This document shows positions 51,071 to 61,130 of a stretch of DNA of 64,000 nucleotides, one piece after another. Positions within the stretch are counted from its first letter, which is position 1; the number at the start of each line of letters is the position of its first letter. The stretch covers positions 3,348,001 through 3,412,000 of the forward strand of contig NZ_OY726397.1 of the NCBI RefSeq assembly GCF_963378095.1, read 5' to 3'. The stretch is from Mycolicibacterium sp. MU0053. GTDB lineage: Bacteria; Actinomycetota; Actinomycetes; Mycobacteriales; Mycobacteriaceae. A program made the position numbers and the translations under genes. A model generated the notes under the pieces. That model made no database searches. It worked only from the letters and a program-made list of their open reading frames with translations, and was not told the origin of the DNA.

Positions 51071-51699
51071 GCGTCGCGGTCCTGCACGCCGACCGCGTGT
51101 CGGTCAGTTTCCCGGGCCAACCCGTGCTGCGCGACGTCACCGTGCGCGTCGGCACCGGGGACACCCTGGGGGTGCGCGGACCGTCCGGCTGCGGCAAGAC
51201 CACGCTGCTGCGGGTACTGGCCGGGCTGCATGCCCCGGACGCGGGCACGGTCCGCTACTCCGGGTCCCCGGCGCCCGAACCCGGCGCCCTGGCGATGCTC
51301 GCCCAGCACCCCCGCCAGGTGTGCAACCCGCGCTGGACGCTGGAACAGATCGTCACCGAGCCCGCCCGGATCCGCGGTGGGGCCACCGTCGGCACGGCCG
51401 AGGCCGTCGACCGGGTCGGACTGCCGACCGCGTTGCTCGACCGCTACCCGGCGCAGGTCAGCGACGGGCAACTGCAGCGGGCCTGCCTGGCGCGGGTGCT
51501 GCTGCAGCAACCGCGCTATCTGCTGTGCGACGAGCCGACCGCGATGCTGGATCCCATTGCCGCCGAGGACATCACCGAACTCCTCGGCCGGCTCTCCGAA
51601 CAGGCCGCGGTCGTCGTCGTCAGCCACACTCGGACCCTGATCGGCGCGCTGGCCGACACCGTGCTGGAACTGACGCCCGAGCCCGCTCAGCTGTCCTGA
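51067..51699 (+). CDS. ABC transporter ATP-binding protein (NikE/DppF type), short
   Basis: Second ATPase of the importer, only 210 residues, one of the smallest of its kind. Walker A GPSGCGKTT and Walker B YLLCDEPTAMLD are intact, but the signature reads VSDGQLQR instead of LSGGQ: Asp replaces the second-position Gly of the Gly pair. The H-loop His is present (VVSHTRT). GTG at 51067 overlaps the previous stop. The last 13 nt overlap the convergent amidase gene. The nucleotide site built with this signature may be weakened. Confidence 0.85.
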   Translation: MSVAVLHADRVSVSFPGQPVLRDVTVRVGTGDTLGVRGPSGCGKTTLLRVLAGLHAPDAGTVRYSGSPAPEPGALAMLAQHPRQVCNPRWTLEQIVTEPARIRGGATVGTAEAVDRVGLPTALLDRYPAQVSDGQLQRACLARVLLQQPRYLLCDEPTAMLDPIAAEDITELLGRLSEQAAVVVVSHTRTLIGALADTVLELTPEPAQLS

Positions 51700-53093
51700 A
51701 TCCGCGCGAACGGGGCCGCGGCCTCGAGTTCGAACGCCAACTCCAACAGTCTGGCATCCTGCCCCAGCGGCGCGCTGAACATCATTCCGATCGGCAGCCC
51801 CGTGCTGGACTGGGCCAGCGGCAGCGAGATCGCCGGATCACCGGTGATGTTGTGCAACGGGGTGAACGCGACCCAGTCGATGAGCCGGTCGATGACCTGC
51901 TCGTAGTCCGCCATCGGGTCCAGCGCCCCGATCGGCGGGGTCTCATGGGCCAGGGTCGGGGTGAGCACCACATCGAAGCGCCGGTGCACCGCGGCAAGGC
52001 TGCGTCGCGTGGTGGCCAGCCGGGCGATCGCGGTCGGTATGCGATGCAGATTGCGGGCCGCATGCCGGTCCAGGCCCAGCGACAGGTTGTCCAACCGGGT
52101 TCGGTCGAAGCTCGCCCCGAACCTCTTGCGGCCACCGCGCACCAACGCCATCGACAGCAGCGCCCAGTACAGCACGAAGTCGTCGACGAAGGATGGCCGC
52201 ACCGGTAGCTCTTCGAGCGGCTCGACATGGTGTCCGAGGGTCTCCAGCAGGGCCGCAGCCTTGAGCGTCGCCTCGCGGACCTCCGGTGCGCTGTCGCGGC
52301 GAATCGACCGGGTCACCACCGCGATGCGCAACCGCTGATGGGCGGGTCCGGTGACATCGCCGATCGCGGGCAGTCTCCGGTTACGCCAGGCGCGTTCAGC
52401 CTCCCGATAGAACGCGGCGGTGTCGCGCACCGAGCGCGTCAGCACACCGTTGGCGACGATCTTGATCGGCATCTCGGCGTGCTCGGCCTCCAACGGCAGC
52501 CGGCCGCGGGACGGCTTGAGTCCGACCAGTCCGGTGCAGGCGGCCGGGATTCGGATGGAGCCGCCCCCGTCGTTGGCGTGCGCGATCGGCACCGCACCGG
52601 TCGCCACCAACACCGCCGACCCCGACGAGGACGCTCCGGCGGTGTGCTGCGGATGCCACGGATTGCGGACCGGGCCCAGCCGCGGGTGTTCGGCGCTGGC
52701 GCTGAAGCCGAACTCCGACATCTGGGTCTTGCCCACGATGTTGAGGCCGGTCGCGAAGAACAGCCGGGTGAAGTCGCCGTCGGCGGCCACCGGAAACGGG
52801 CGCCACGCGTCGCTGCCCTTCATGGTGGGCAGGCCCGCCACATCCGAGTTGTCCTTGATCGCGGACGGCACCCCGTCGAAGAACCCGCCGTAGGGGCGGT
52901 TCGCGCGGGCCCGGGCGCGGTCGAAGGACTCGCCCGCCAACGCGTTCAATGCCGGATCCACCCGGGCGGTCCGGTCGATCGCGGCCTCGATGGCCTCGCT
53001 CCGCGAGATCGTGCCCGCCTCGATCGCCTCGGCCACCGCCACCGCGTCCAGTTCGCCCAGCGCGTCGTCGCCGAAGACCTGCATGTGTGCCAT
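51687..53093 (-). CDS. amiC: Amidase (amidase signature family), AmiC-like
   Basis: 468-residue amidase-signature hydrolase. Catalytic Ser-cisSer-Lys triad visible: Lys in VPSAIKDNSDVAG and the Ser pair in AGASSSGSAVLVATGAVPIA with DGGGSIRIPAACTGLVGLKP. Such enzymes hydrolyse small amides or nitrile products. It matches AmiC (Rv2888c) by position next to tsf. It is not the peptidoglycan amidase also called AmiC in E. coli. ATG at 53093. Confidence 0.92.
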   Translation of the reverse strand: MAHMQVFGDDALGELDAVAVAEAIEAGTISRSEAIEAAIDRTARVDPALNALAGESFDRARARANRPYGGFFDGVPSAIKDNSDVAGLPTMKGSDAWRPFPVAADGDFTRLFFATGLNIVGKTQMSEFGFSASAEHPRLGPVRNPWHPQHTAGASSSGSAVLVATGAVPIAHANDGGGSIRIPAACTGLVGLKPSRGRLPLEAEHAEMPIKIVANGVLTRSVRDTAAFYREAERAWRNRRLPAIGDVTGPAHQRLRIAVVTRSIRRDSAPEVREATLKAAALLETLGHHVEPLEELPVRPSFVDDFVLYWALLSMALVRGGRKRFGASFDRTRLDNLSLGLDRHAARNLHRIPTAIARLATTRRSLAAVHRRFDVVLTPTLAHETPPIGALDPMADYEQVIDRLIDWVAFTPLHNITGDPAISLPLAQSSTGLPIGMMFSAPLGQDARLLELAFELEAAAPFARIQDS

Positions 53094-53121
53094 CGCCCGA
53101 CGCTAGCAGCCGCGCATAGGC

Positions 53122-53164
53122 GAAACCCCGCGCCGCCGGGGTCGCCGGCATGGCGCGGGGTTTC
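53122..53164 (-). terminator. Hairpin terminator of the rpsB-tsf operon
   Basis: Perfect 13-bp arms GAAACCCCGCGCC (53122-53134) and GGCGCGGGGTTTC (53152-53164) around 17 nt, 31 nt past the tsf stop. Read on the minus strand the stem ends GGGGTTTCG. It separates tsf from amiC, which must then have its own promoter or receive read-through. Confidence 0.75.
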
Positions 53165-53195
53165 ACAATTGAGCGGTGGGTGCGCCGCTCAAGTC

Positions 53196-54011
53196 TCAGG
53201 CTTGGCCGACCTCGAACCGGACGAACCGGGTGATGGTCACGCCGGCCTCGTCGAGCAGGGCCTTCACGGTCTTCTTGCTGTCGGACACCGACGCCTGCTC
53301 GAGCAGCACGACATCCTTGTAGAAGCCGTTGACGCGACCCTCGACGATCTTGGGCAGCGCCTGCTCGGGCTTGCCCTCGGCCTTCGCGGTCTCCTCGGCG
53401 ATACGCCGTTCGTTGGCCACGACGTCCTCGGGCACGTCCTCACGGGTGAGGTACTTGGCCTTCAGCGCGGCGATCTGCAGCGCTGCGGCGTGCGCGGCCT
53501 GCTGATCGGAACCGGTGTACTCCACCAGCACGCCGACCGCCGGCGGCAGGTCAGCCGCCCGCTTGTGCAGGTAGGTCGCGACCGTGCCGTCGAAGTACGC
53601 GGCGCGGCGCAGTTCGAGCTTCTCACCGATCTTGGCGGACAGGTCGGCGACGGCCTGCTCGACGGTGCCCCCGCCGAGCTTGGCTGCCTTCAACGTGTCG
53701 ACGTCGCCCGCCTTGGCCGCCACGGCGGCATCGAGGATCTGGCCGGCCAGTTCCTGGAATTCGGCGTTCTTGGCGACGAAGTCGGTCTCGGAGTTCAGCT
53801 CGATGAGCGCGCCGTCCTTGGCCGCCACCAGACCCTCGGCAGTGGCGCGCTCAGCGCGCTTGCCGACGTCCTTGGCGCCCTTGATGCGCAGGATCTCGAC
53901 GGCCTTGTCGAAATCGCCGTCGCTCTCAGCCAGCGCGTTCTTGCAGTCGAGCATTCCAGCGCCGGTCAGCTCCCGAAGTCTTTTGACATCGGCAGCGGTG
54001 TAGTTAGCCAT
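53196..54011 (-). CDS. tsf: Elongation factor Ts
   Basis: Nucleotide exchange factor for EF-Tu. 271 residues: N-terminal UBA-like domain ([20 protein letters not shown]), the core with [18 protein letters not shown], and a C-terminal module ending [15 protein letters not shown] at 54011, 21 nt after the rpsB stop; co-transcribed with rpsB. Confidence 0.97.
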   Translation of the reverse strand: MANYTAADVKRLRELTGAGMLDCKNALAESDGDFDKAVEILRIKGAKDVGKRAERATAEGLVAAKDGALIELNSETDFVAKNAEFQELAGQILDAAVAAKAGDVDTLKAAKLGGGTVEQAVADLSAKIGEKLELRRAAYFDGTVATYLHKRAADLPPAVGVLVEYTGSDQQAAHAAALQIAALKAKYLTREDVPEDVVANERRIAEETAKAEGKPEQALPKIVEGRVNGFYKDVVLLEQASVSDSKKTVKALLDEAGVTITRFVRFEVGQA

Positions 54012-54032
54012 GTAAGCCTTCTCCTGAAGAAA

Positions 54033-54905
54033 TTACGAAGCGTCAGTGGTGGGTTCGGTGACCGTCGCGGTGACGGTGGCCGTCGCGGCGGTGCCCTCGG
54101 TGGGCGCGGCGGCCGTGCCCTCGGCAGCCCCGGCCGTGGCGGTGGCCAGCAGTTCCTGCTCCCACTCGGGCAGCGGCTCTGCGGCGGCCTGCGGCTTGTC
54201 ATCGGCGGCGCCGGCACCGGCGCGCGCCTGCAGCCCCTCGGCGACGGCCGACGCGATGACCTTGGTCAGCAGCGCGGCCGAGCGGATGGCGTCGTCGTTA
54301 CCCGGGATCGGGTAGTCGACCAGGTCGGGATCGCAGTTGGTGTCCAGGATCGCGATGACCGGGATGTTCAACTTGCGCGCCTCGCCGACGGCGATGTGTT
54401 CCTTGTTGGTGTCGACGACCCAGACGGCCGAAGGCACCTTCTGCATGTCCCGGATGCCGCCGAGGCTGCGCTCGAGCTTGTTCTTCTCGCGGGTCAGCAT
54501 CAGGATTTCCTTCTTGGTGCGACCCTCGAAGCCACCGGTCTGCTCCATGGCCTCGAGTTCCTTCATCCGCTGCAGGCGCTTGTGCACCGTGGAGAAGTTG
54601 GTGAGCATGCCGCCCAGCCAGCGCTGGTTCACATAGGGCATGCCGACGCGGGTCGCCTCTTCGGCGATGGATTCCTGGGCCTGCTTCTTGGTGCCGACGA
54701 ACATGATCGACCCACCGTGGGCGACGGTTTCCTTGACGAACTCGTACGCCTTGTCGATGTAGGTCAGCGTCTGCTGCAGGTCGATGATGTAGATGCCGTT
54801 GCGGTCGGTGAAGATGAACCGCTTCATCTTGGGGTTCCAGCGACGGGTCTGATGCCCGAAATGAGCGCCGCTGTCGAGCAGCTGCCTCATGGTTACGACG
54901 GCCAT
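54033..54905 (-). CDS. rpsB: 30S ribosomal protein S2
   Basis: 290 residues. Starts [20 protein letters not shown] with the diagnostic [20 protein letters not shown]; core [20 protein letters not shown] and [20 protein letters not shown]. The C-terminal tail (about 45 residues) is Ala/Thr-rich and probably disordered, as in other mycobacteria. First gene of rpsB-tsf. A TAAACT hexamer on the minus strand at 55090-55095 is a candidate -10, leaving a leader of about 180 nt. Confidence 0.97.
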   Translation of the reverse strand: MAVVTMRQLLDSGAHFGHQTRRWNPKMKRFIFTDRNGIYIIDLQQTLTYIDKAYEFVKETVAHGGSIMFVGTKKQAQESIAEEATRVGMPYVNQRWLGGMLTNFSTVHKRLQRMKELEAMEQTGGFEGRTKKEILMLTREKNKLERSLGGIRDMQKVPSAVWVVDTNKEHIAVGEARKLNIPVIAILDTNCDPDLVDYPIPGNDDAIRSAALLTKVIASAVAEGLQARAGAGAADDKPQAAAEPLPEWEQELLATATAGAAEGTAAAPTEGTAATATVTATVTEPTTDAS

Positions 54906-55205
54906 GGTGAATGCCTATCCAGTTCTTGTCGGTTGTCATTCGGCATCGGTTGAGCCGAACCCTGGCGACTGCTTTGATGCCGGACCCACTCCTGAGAGCG
55001 GGACCGCCCGGCATGCAGGCACGGACCCCGAAAACAAATCCGTTGTGCAGACGCGCGAAGTCAGCCCGAGCAATCGAGCTGCAGGAAGCAGTTTACACCG
55101 TGTCGGGGGGTGCTTCGTCCACAGCGTTTGTGGACCGCCGCGGCGGTCCACAGGCGCGGACCGCCCGGTGTTGGCAGGTGGGGCCGCGGCGCGCTGAACT
55201 GGGCC
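54906..55205. other. Divergent intergenic region rpsB / M23-like gene
   Basis: 300 nt without a gene. It contains the probable rpsB leader, the candidate -10 at 55090-55095 and, upstream of that, a cluster of TCCACA motifs forming a 24-bp perfect palindrome (separate entry). No small ORF with a plausible start was found. Confidence 0.6.
55117..55152. repeat. Three GTCCACA/TGTGGAC units forming alternative palindromes
   Basis: GTCCACA (55117-55123), TGTGGAC (55129-55135) and GTCCACA (55146-55152). The last two are part of a perfect 24-bp palindrome at 55129-55152, while the first two form a 7-bp stem with a 5-nt loop, so the middle unit can pair either way. The core TCCACA resembles the mycobacterial DnaA box TTGTCCACA (best match TCGTCCACA, 8 of 9). 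Confidence 0.55.
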
Positions 55206-55694
55206 ATGCGCTGGATTGCCGCGGCACTCGTCCTGATTCTGCTCGCCGCACCCGCGCGGGCCCAGTGGCCCCGGCTGGACTGGCCGCTGCGGCCGGCGCC
55301 CACCGTGCTGCGCAGCTTCGACGCGCCGACACCGAATTGGCAGCGCGGACACCGCGGTGTCGACCTTGGCGCTCGCGTCGAGGCGACGGTCTACGCCGCC
55401 GGGCCCGCGCGAGTGGTGTTCGCCGGGATGCTGGCCGACCGTCCGGTGGTGTCGCTGGCCCATCCCGGCGGACTGCGCACCAGCTACGAACCGGTGCGTC
55501 CGGCGGTGCGCGTCGGACAGCTCGTCGACGCGGCGAGCCCGATCGGAACAGTGCAGGCCGGGCACCCCGGCTGCGCGGCGCCGGCCTGCCTGCACTGGGG
55601 CGCCATGTGGGGTCCGGCCGCCCGGGCCGACTACGTCGATCCGCTGGGTTTGCTGGCCCAGACGCGGGTTCGGCTCAAGCCACTACCCGGTTGA
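55206..55694 (+). CDS. Secreted M23 (LytM)-like peptidase domain protein (Rv2891-like)
   Basis: 162 residues with a cleavable signal peptide (MRWIAAALVLILLAAPARAQ). The M23 fold is recognisable: GHRGVDLGARVEATVYAAGP supplies the first zinc ligands (His and Asp of HxxxD), and LHWGAMWG the last His. The normal HxH motif reads C-L-H here, so the general-base His is replaced by Cys and activity is doubtful. It may be a peptidoglycan-binding or activating factor. It overlaps the convergent hydrolase gene by 20 nt. Confidence 0.82.
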   Translation: MRWIAAALVLILLAAPARAQWPRLDWPLRPAPTVLRSFDAPTPNWQRGHRGVDLGARVEATVYAAGPARVVFAGMLADRPVVSLAHPGGLRTSYEPVRPAVRVGQLVDAASPIGTVQAGHPGCAAPACLHWGAMWGPAARADYVDPLGLLAQTRVRLKPLPG

Positions 55695-56568
55695 GGAACT
55701 CGGTCACCGCGGCCGACACCTCGGCGGGCCGGTCGCGCTGCACCCAATGCCCGGCGCCGTCGACGAGCACCAGGCGCGCCTGCGGGATCAACCGGGCCGC
55801 GGTCCGCGCGTGCGCGACCGGCACCCCGCCGTCCTCGGTGCCGTGGACGATCAACGCCGGGGGCCGGAACGACGAGAGCCGGTTCGTGTAATCGGTGCGC
55901 TGGGTGCGCCACCCGACCTGATCGCGCTGCCACTGCGCGAACTGCTCGAACCCGTGTCCGGCCTTGGCCGCGGCCTGTACCTCCGCCATCAACTCCGGGG
56001 TCCGTTGCGCGGGATCGCGGATCAGGGTGGACATGCTCCACGACAGCATGGCCGCGTTGCCGGCCATCCAACGACTCAACCCGGACAAGGCCCCGGTCTT
56101 GACCATGGCGGCGGTCACCGCCTGCTGCAGCGCCGACAGCGGCCCGTCGGAGAGCCGGCCCATGATGCCGTAGGTGCCGAAAAGCAGTGCCGCCCGGACT
56201 CTTTCCGGCCGGGCCAGGACATGCCCGATCGTCAGCCCGCCGCCCAGCGAAAGCCCGCCCAGCACGTAGGCGTCCAACTCCAGGGCGTCGACGAACTCGC
56301 CGACATAGGCGACCAGATTGGCTTGCGTGCACGGCCAGGGCGCGGGCGGGCTCTGGCCGAATCCGGGGTGGTCCGGCGCGATGACGCGGTAGCCGGCGGC
56401 GGCCAGGTCGGGGCCGAGCCGACCCCACGACAGCGTGGCGCTGTCCACGCCGGCGCCGTGCAGCAACACCACCGTCGAGGACGGCGTACGCGGCGGCCGC
56501 CATTCGCAGTAGCTCACCGGGCCCCAGACCAGGTCGACGGTCGTGCGGACGGTGCTGCTGTCGGTCAT
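55675..56568 (-). CDS. Alpha/beta hydrolase
   Basis: 297-residue serine hydrolase. Oxyanion motif [28 protein letters not shown], nucleophile GGLSLGG, acid in VHGTEDGG and His in [12 protein letters not shown], so the triad is complete. The ATG at 56568 overlaps the xerC stop (ATGA), which fixes the start although the frame is open to 57003. Substrate unknown. Confidence 0.88.
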   Translation of the reverse strand: MTDSSTVRTTVDLVWGPVSYCEWRPPRTPSSTVVLLHGAGVDSATLSWGRLGPDLAAAGYRVIAPDHPGFGQSPPAPWPCTQANLVAYVGEFVDALELDAYVLGGLSLGGGLTIGHVLARPERVRAALLFGTYGIMGRLSDGPLSALQQAVTAAMVKTGALSGLSRWMAGNAAMLSWSMSTLIRDPAQRTPELMAEVQAAAKAGHGFEQFAQWQRDQVGWRTQRTDYTNRLSSFRPPALIVHGTEDGGVPVAHARTAARLIPQARLVLVDGAGHWVQRDRPAEVSAAVTEFLNRVVA

Positions 56569-57479
56569 GCGCGCGGATGGGCCTGATCGTGCACCGCGCG
56601 CAACCGCGCGACGGTGACATGGGTGTAGAGCTGCGTGGTCGCCAGCGAGGAATGTCCGAGCAGTTCCTGCACGATGCGCAGGTCCGCGCCACCCTCGAGC
56701 AGATGCGTCGCCGCGCTGTGGCGCAAACCGTGCGGCCCCATCGCGGGTGCGCCGGCGACCGCACCGACGGTCTCGTGCACGACGGTGCGGGCCTGCCGGG
56801 GATCGATCCGGCGCCCCCGCGCGCCCAGTAGCAGCGGCGGTCCCGAATCCGGCGTGGCCAGCTCGGGACGACCGTCGGCCAGCCAGCATCGCAGCGCCTC
56901 GGCCGCCGGTTCGCCGAACGGCACGGTGCGTTGCTTGTTGCCCTTGCCCAGGACGCGCAGCACGCGCCGGTCCACGTCGACGTCGTCGACATCCAGGCCA
57001 CACAGCTCGCTGACGCGAATGCCGGTGGCATACAGCAGCTCCACAATGAGCCGGTCGCGCAGTGCCAGCGGATCACCTTGAACTGCACCGGATTTGGCCG
57101 CGGCCATGGCATCCAGCGCCTGGTCCTGGCGAAGCACCGCGGGCAGGGTCCGGCGCGCCTTGGGCACCTGCAGGCGCGCGGCGGGGTCCACGGCGAGCAG
57201 GCCACGGCGGGTGGCCCAGGCCGTGAACGCCTTCACCGCCGAGGTGCGCCGGCCCACCGTGGTGCGGGCCGCGCCGGCCGCGGCCTGCGCGGCCAGCCAG
57301 GACCTCAGCACCGGCAGCGTCAGCGCCGCGAGGTCCGCGTCGGGGTCGCGGGCGCCGACGAAATCGAACAGCGAGCGCAGATCGCCCAGGTAGGCCCGTC
57401 GGGTGTGGGCCGAGCGGCCCTTTTCCAGCGTGAGGTGCTCGGCGAACTCGGCCAGGACCACCTCGAGGCTCGCGGACAT
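56565..57479 (-). CDS. xerC: Tyrosine recombinase XerC
   Basis: Resolves chromosome dimers at dif together with XerD. 304 residues: N-terminal SAM-like core-binding domain ([20 protein letters not shown]) and catalytic domain with Arg in [27 protein letters not shown] (His-x-x-Arg) and the Tyr in [11 protein letters not shown] at 57479. Same neighbourhood as M. tuberculosis (xerC-viuB), so a housekeeping enzyme and not an island integrase. Confidence 0.94.
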   Translation of the reverse strand: MSASLEVVLAEFAEHLTLEKGRSAHTRRAYLGDLRSLFDFVGARDPDADLAALTLPVLRSWLAAQAAAGAARTTVGRRTSAVKAFTAWATRRGLLAVDPAARLQVPKARRTLPAVLRQDQALDAMAAAKSGAVQGDPLALRDRLIVELLYATGIRVSELCGLDVDDVDVDRRVLRVLGKGNKQRTVPFGEPAAEALRCWLADGRPELATPDSGPPLLLGARGRRIDPRQARTVVHETVGAVAGAPAMGPHGLRHSAATHLLEGGADLRIVQELLGHSSLATTQLYTHVTVARLRAVHDQAHPRA

Positions 57480-57498
57480 GGAACTACCGTCGCAGATG

Positions 57499-58344
57499 CT
57501 AGGCCGGTTTGGCCGCTTCGGCCTCGGCGAGTTCGCGTTTCCACTGGCGGAAGGTCTCCTCGGTGCGGCCGCGGCGCCAGTACCCGGAGATCGAGGACGC
57601 CCACTTGGCCGGCACCTCGCGTTCCTTGCGAATGTAGGCCCGCAGGTTGTGCATCACCGCCTGGGCCTCGCCGTGGATGAAGACCTGCACCTGCCCGGGC
57701 AGCCACGGCGCGGCCTTGACCGCCTCGATCAGTGGCGCCCGGTCGCCGGCCTGGTCATCGGAGACCAGATCGGCCCGACCACCGCGGTATACCCAGGTGA
57801 GCCTGACACCGTCGGGGACCGACAGTTCCAGTTCGTCGGCCTGATCCGCGATTTCGATGAAGGCGTAGCCGACCGCGTCCGAGGGCAGCGCCTCCAACGC
57901 GGTGCTGATGGCCGGGGTCCCGGCCTCGTCGCCGGCGAACAGGTACCAGTCGGCGGCCGGATCCGGCGAAAACCCGCCGTTGGGATCGGTCAGGTACAGC
58001 GGGTCACCGGGTTGTGCGCCCGCCGCCCACGGCCCGGCGACGCCCTGATCGCCGTGCACGACGAAGTCGATGGTCAGTTCCCGGGCCACCGGATCGACCC
58101 TCCGCACCGTGTAGGTGCGGACCACGGGTCGTTGCTCGGGCCCGAAACTGTCCAGCGTCAGCGGCCTTTCGAGCGCCGCCACGTCGACGCCGACCGGCAC
58201 GAAGGCGATCTTCAGATAGGAATCGGTGGCGTCCTTCGGGGTGAAGGCATCAAATCCCTTTCCGCCCAATATCACCCGAACCATATGCGGTGTGATCCAC
58301 TCGGTGCGCACCACCTCGAGGGTGTGCAATGGACGGCCCGCCAC
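57499..58344 (-). CDS. viuB: Siderophore-interacting protein (ViuB-like ferric-siderophore reductase)
   Basis: 281-residue FAD-binding SIP-family protein predicted to reduce ferric siderophores with NAD(P)H in the cytoplasm. The FAD part contains [10 protein letters not shown] (RxYT motif) and [20 protein letters not shown]; the NAD part [20 protein letters not shown] and [23 protein letters not shown] start 58344 with a strong AGGAGG 4 nt upstream. I looked for an IdeR box in its promoter and saw none. Confidence 0.88.
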   Translation of the reverse strand: MAGRPLHTLEVVRTEWITPHMVRVILGGKGFDAFTPKDATDSYLKIAFVPVGVDVAALERPLTLDSFGPEQRPVVRTYTVRRVDPVARELTIDFVVHGDQGVAGPWAAGAQPGDPLYLTDPNGGFSPDPAADWYLFAGDEAGTPAISTALEALPSDAVGYAFIEIADQADELELSVPDGVRLTWVYRGGRADLVSDDQAGDRAPLIEAVKAAPWLPGQVQVFIHGEAQAVMHNLRAYIRKEREVPAKWASSISGYWRRGRTEETFRQWKRELAEAEAAKPA

Positions 58345-58370
58345 ATTTCCTCCTGAAAACTGCCCGACTG

Positions 58371-58399
58371 CTGAAATACTCGTTGCTCCCGACTATACG
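58371..58399 (+). promoter_or_regulatory. Candidate promoter for the metE riboswitch transcript
   Basis: CTGAAA (58371-58376), a 17-nt spacer and TATACG (58394-58399): 4 of 6 matches to each SigA hexamer with ideal spacing, about 90 nt before the aptamer. A minus-strand TATAGT overlaps the same place and may serve viuB. Confidence 0.4.
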
Positions 58400-58497
58400 G
58401 AGAAGCGCCGGCGGGATGTCGGCTTGCACCCGCAGGCCCGCGACGTGCGGGTACGGTGGAACCCGCAGCTGGTCTGCCATCGCCGCGCCCGCGTGAC

Positions 58498-58685
58498 GGT
58501 GGCATCGAGTGTCGTGCGCCCCCGGGTGCGTGGCGCGAGAGGGAACCCGGTGAGAATCCGGGACTGTCCCGCAGCGGTATGCAGGAACGAACGCCGTCAC
58601 CAGCACTGGCCACCGGGCCGGGAAGCGACGGTCAGTAGGAGTGCCGGATCCCGGTACGCGCCCGCGAGTCCGAAGACCTGCCGGT
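58498..58685 (+). ncRNA. Adenosylcobalamin riboswitch upstream of metE
   Basis: About 190 nt matching the cobalamin aptamer in order: closing-stem strand TGGCA, the conserved core GGGAACCCGGTGAGAATC (from 58541) with CTGTCCCGCAGCGGTA, the GCACTGGCC...GGGAAG B12-box region (58603-58625) and the 3' end GAGTCCGAAGACCTGCC (58666-58682), nearly identical to the E. coli btuB element. The TGGCA/TGCCG ends can form P1. It lies 128 nt before metE and should switch off this B12-independent enzyme when cobalamin is available, as for mycobacterial metE. The expression platform was not resolved. Confidence 0.93.
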
Positions 58686-58813
58686 TGCGCTGGACGCGCC
58701 GCGTCCGGCCGCACACCGCCTCGTGGAATGGGCGTCGGGCATGCGTGGTCGTCGACTCCGCGGCACGACGCCTGTAGGCGATGGGCATCCCGTCGTAGTA
58801 GAAGGACGTCGCA

Positions 58814-61096
58814 GTGTCTCGCACGCAGTCAACCCCTTTCACCACAACCACTCTGGGCTCCCCCAGGATCGGCCCCAACCGCGAACTCAAACGTGCCGTC
58901 GAGCGCTATTGGGCCGGCCGAACCGACCGTGCCGAACTGGAATCGGTGGCCGCCGAGCTGCGGCGGCGGACCTGGTCGGCGCTGGCCGAGGCCGGCCTGG
59001 ATTCGATCCCGGTCAACACGTTCTCGCTGTATGACCACGTCCTGGACACCGCCGTCATGCTGGGCGCGCTGCCACCGCGGGTCGCCGCGATCCCCGACGA
59101 GCTGGACCGGTACTTCGCCGCCGCCCGGGGCACCGATGAGGTGGTGCCGCTGGAGATGACGAAGTGGTTCGACACCAACTACCACTACATCGTGCCGGAG
59201 ATCGGTCCCGAGACCTCGTTCCGCCTGCATCCCGACAAGGTGCTCGCGGAACTCGATGACGCTCGTGCACAGGGAATTCCGGCTCGCCCGGTGCTGGTCG
59301 GCCCGATCACCTTCCTGGCTTTGAGCAAGGCGGTCGACGGTGCGGGTGCGCCGCTCGGGCGCCTCGATGAGCTGTTACCGCTCTACCGTGACCTGCTGGG
59401 CCGCCTCGCCGACGCCGGCGCCGAATGGGTTCAGATCGACGAACCCATCCTGGTCACCGATGCGGTGGACGACGCCGCACAGCTGGCCGAGCGGGCCTAC
59501 CAGTTTCTCGGCGACAGCCACCAGCGCCCCGCGATCTTCGTCGCCACCTACTTCGGCGCCCCCAACGGGGCGCTGCCCGCGTTGGCCCGCACCGCGGTCG
59601 AGGCCATCGGCCTGGATTTGGTGTCCGGCAGCGAGCAGGCCGTTGCGGCGGTCCCCGAACTGGCCGACAAGCTGCTGGTCGCCGGCGTGGTCGACGGCCG
59701 CAACATCTGGCGCGCGGACCTGGAAGCGGCGCTGGGCAAGCTGGCCGCACTGCTGGGCTCGGCCGCCGCGGTGGCGGTTGCTACGTCGTGTTCGACGCTG
59801 CACGTGCCGTACTCGCTGGCTCCCGAGACCGAACTCGACGACGCCCTGCGCAGCCGGCTGGCCTTCGGGGCGGAGAAGGTGACCGAGGTCGTCACGCTGG
59901 CGCGCGCGCTGCGCGACGGCCGCGACGCGGTGGCCGAGGCGATCGAGGCGTCCAACGCCGCGCTCGCCACCCGCACGGCCGACCCGCGTCTGCACGTGGC
60001 AGCGGTGCGGGCGCGGCTGGATTCCATCCTGGCCGCCGGCTTCGGCCGCGGCCCGGCCGCCGAGCGCCGCACAAGCCAGGACGCCCGGCTCAAGCTGCCC
60101 GCCCTGCCCACCACGACCATCGGCTCGTACCCGCAGACGGTCGAGATCCGCCAGGCGCGCGCCGCGCTGCGATCCGGTGCGATCGACCACGCCGGCTACG
60201 TGGCGAAGATGAAGGCCGAAGTCGCCGAGGTGATCCGGCTGCAGGAGGAACTGGGCCTGGACGTGTTGGTGCACGGCGAGCCGGAACGCAACGACATGGT
60301 GCAGTACTTCGCCGAGCAACTCGATGGATTCTTCGCCAGCCAGAACGGCTGGGTGCAGTCCTATGGCAGCCGCTGCGTCCGCCCGCCGATCCTGTTCGGC
60401 GATGTGGTCCGGCAGAAACCGATGACCGTCGAGTGGATCACCTACGCGCAGTCGCTGACCGGGAAACCCGTCAAGGGGATGCTCACCGGGCCGGTGACGA
60501 TCCTGGCGTGGTCGTTCGTCCGCGACGACCAACCGCTGGCCGACACCGCCAACCAGGTCGCGCTGGCGATCCGCGATGAGACCGTGGACCTGCAGCACGC
60601 GGGCATCGCGATCATCCAGGTCGACGAGCCGGCGCTGCGGGAGCTGCTTCCGTTGCGCCGCAAGGACAAAGACGACTACCTCAACTGGGCGGTCGGCGCG
60701 TTCCGGCTCTCGACGTCCGGGGTCAACGACGCCACCCAGATCCACACCCACCTGTGCTATTCGGAATTCGGCGAGGTGATCGGCGCGATCGCCGACCTGG
60801 ACGCCGACGTGACGTCGGTGGAGGCCGCCCGGTCCCACATGGAGATCGTCGGCGACCTCAACGGCGCCGGCTTCTCCAACAGCATCGGCCCCGGCGTCTA
60901 CGACATCCACTCACCGCGCGTGCCGGGCACCGCGGAGATCGCCGCGGCGCTGCGGCTGGCGCTGGCCGCCGTGGGACCCGAACGGCTGTGGGTGAATCCG
61001 GACTGCGGGCTCAAGACGCGCCACCAGGAGGAGGTCGTGGCCTCGCTGCGCAACATGGTGGATGCCGCCAAGCAGGTCCGCGCCGCGCAGTCCTGA
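58814..61096 (+). CDS. metE: Cobalamin-independent methionine synthase
   Basis: Transfers a methyl group from 5-methyltetrahydropteroyl-triglutamate to homocysteine. 760 residues, two related barrels; substrate entry loop [20 protein letters not shown]. Zinc ligands are His646, Cys648 (THLCYSE) and Cys731 (PDCGLK), with a Glu between. GTG start after AGAAGGA. Controlled by the cobalamin riboswitch upstream. In M. tuberculosis viuB is followed by dprA instead, so metE marks a break in synteny. Confidence 0.97.
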   Translation: MSRTQSTPFTTTTLGSPRIGPNRELKRAVERYWAGRTDRAELESVAAELRRRTWSALAEAGLDSIPVNTFSLYDHVLDTAVMLGALPPRVAAIPDELDRYFAAARGTDEVVPLEMTKWFDTNYHYIVPEIGPETSFRLHPDKVLAELDDARAQGIPARPVLVGPITFLALSKAVDGAGAPLGRLDELLPLYRDLLGRLADAGAEWVQIDEPILVTDAVDDAAQLAERAYQFLGDSHQRPAIFVATYFGAPNGALPALARTAVEAIGLDLVSGSEQAVAAVPELADKLLVAGVVDGRNIWRADLEAALGKLAALLGSAAAVAVATSCSTLHVPYSLAPETELDDALRSRLAFGAEKVTEVVTLARALRDGRDAVAEAIEASNAALATRTADPRLHVAAVRARLDSILAAGFGRGPAAERRTSQDARLKLPALPTTTIGSYPQTVEIRQARAALRSGAIDHAGYVAKMKAEVAEVIRLQEELGLDVLVHGEPERNDMVQYFAEQLDGFFASQNGWVQSYGSRCVRPPILFGDVVRQKPMTVEWITYAQSLTGKPVKGMLTGPVTILAWSFVRDDQPLADTANQVALAIRDETVDLQHAGIAIIQVDEPALRELLPLRRKDKDDYLNWAVGAFRLSTSGVNDATQIHTHLCYSEFGEVIGAIADLDADVTSVEAARSHMEIVGDLNGAGFSNSIGPGVYDIHSPRVPGTAEIAAALRLALAAVGPERLWVNPDCGLKTRHQEEVVASLRNMVDAAKQVRAAQS

Positions 61097-61130
61097 TCGG
61101 GTTGCAACGGGTCCCAGCCCGCGCAGCGGT

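Noticed and set aside
56565..57479. XerC as the integrase of a mobile element
   Set aside because: No att-like duplication or tRNA is nearby, and the gene is in its conserved housekeeping position next to viuB.
58345..58497. IdeR (iron box) operator for viuB
   Set aside because: No sequence close to TTAGGTTAGGCTAACCTAA was found upstream of the gene.
58723..59034. Leader peptide ORF between the riboswitch and metE
   Set aside because: The open frame runs deep into metE in another frame without an early stop, so it is a shadow and not a regulatory leader peptide.
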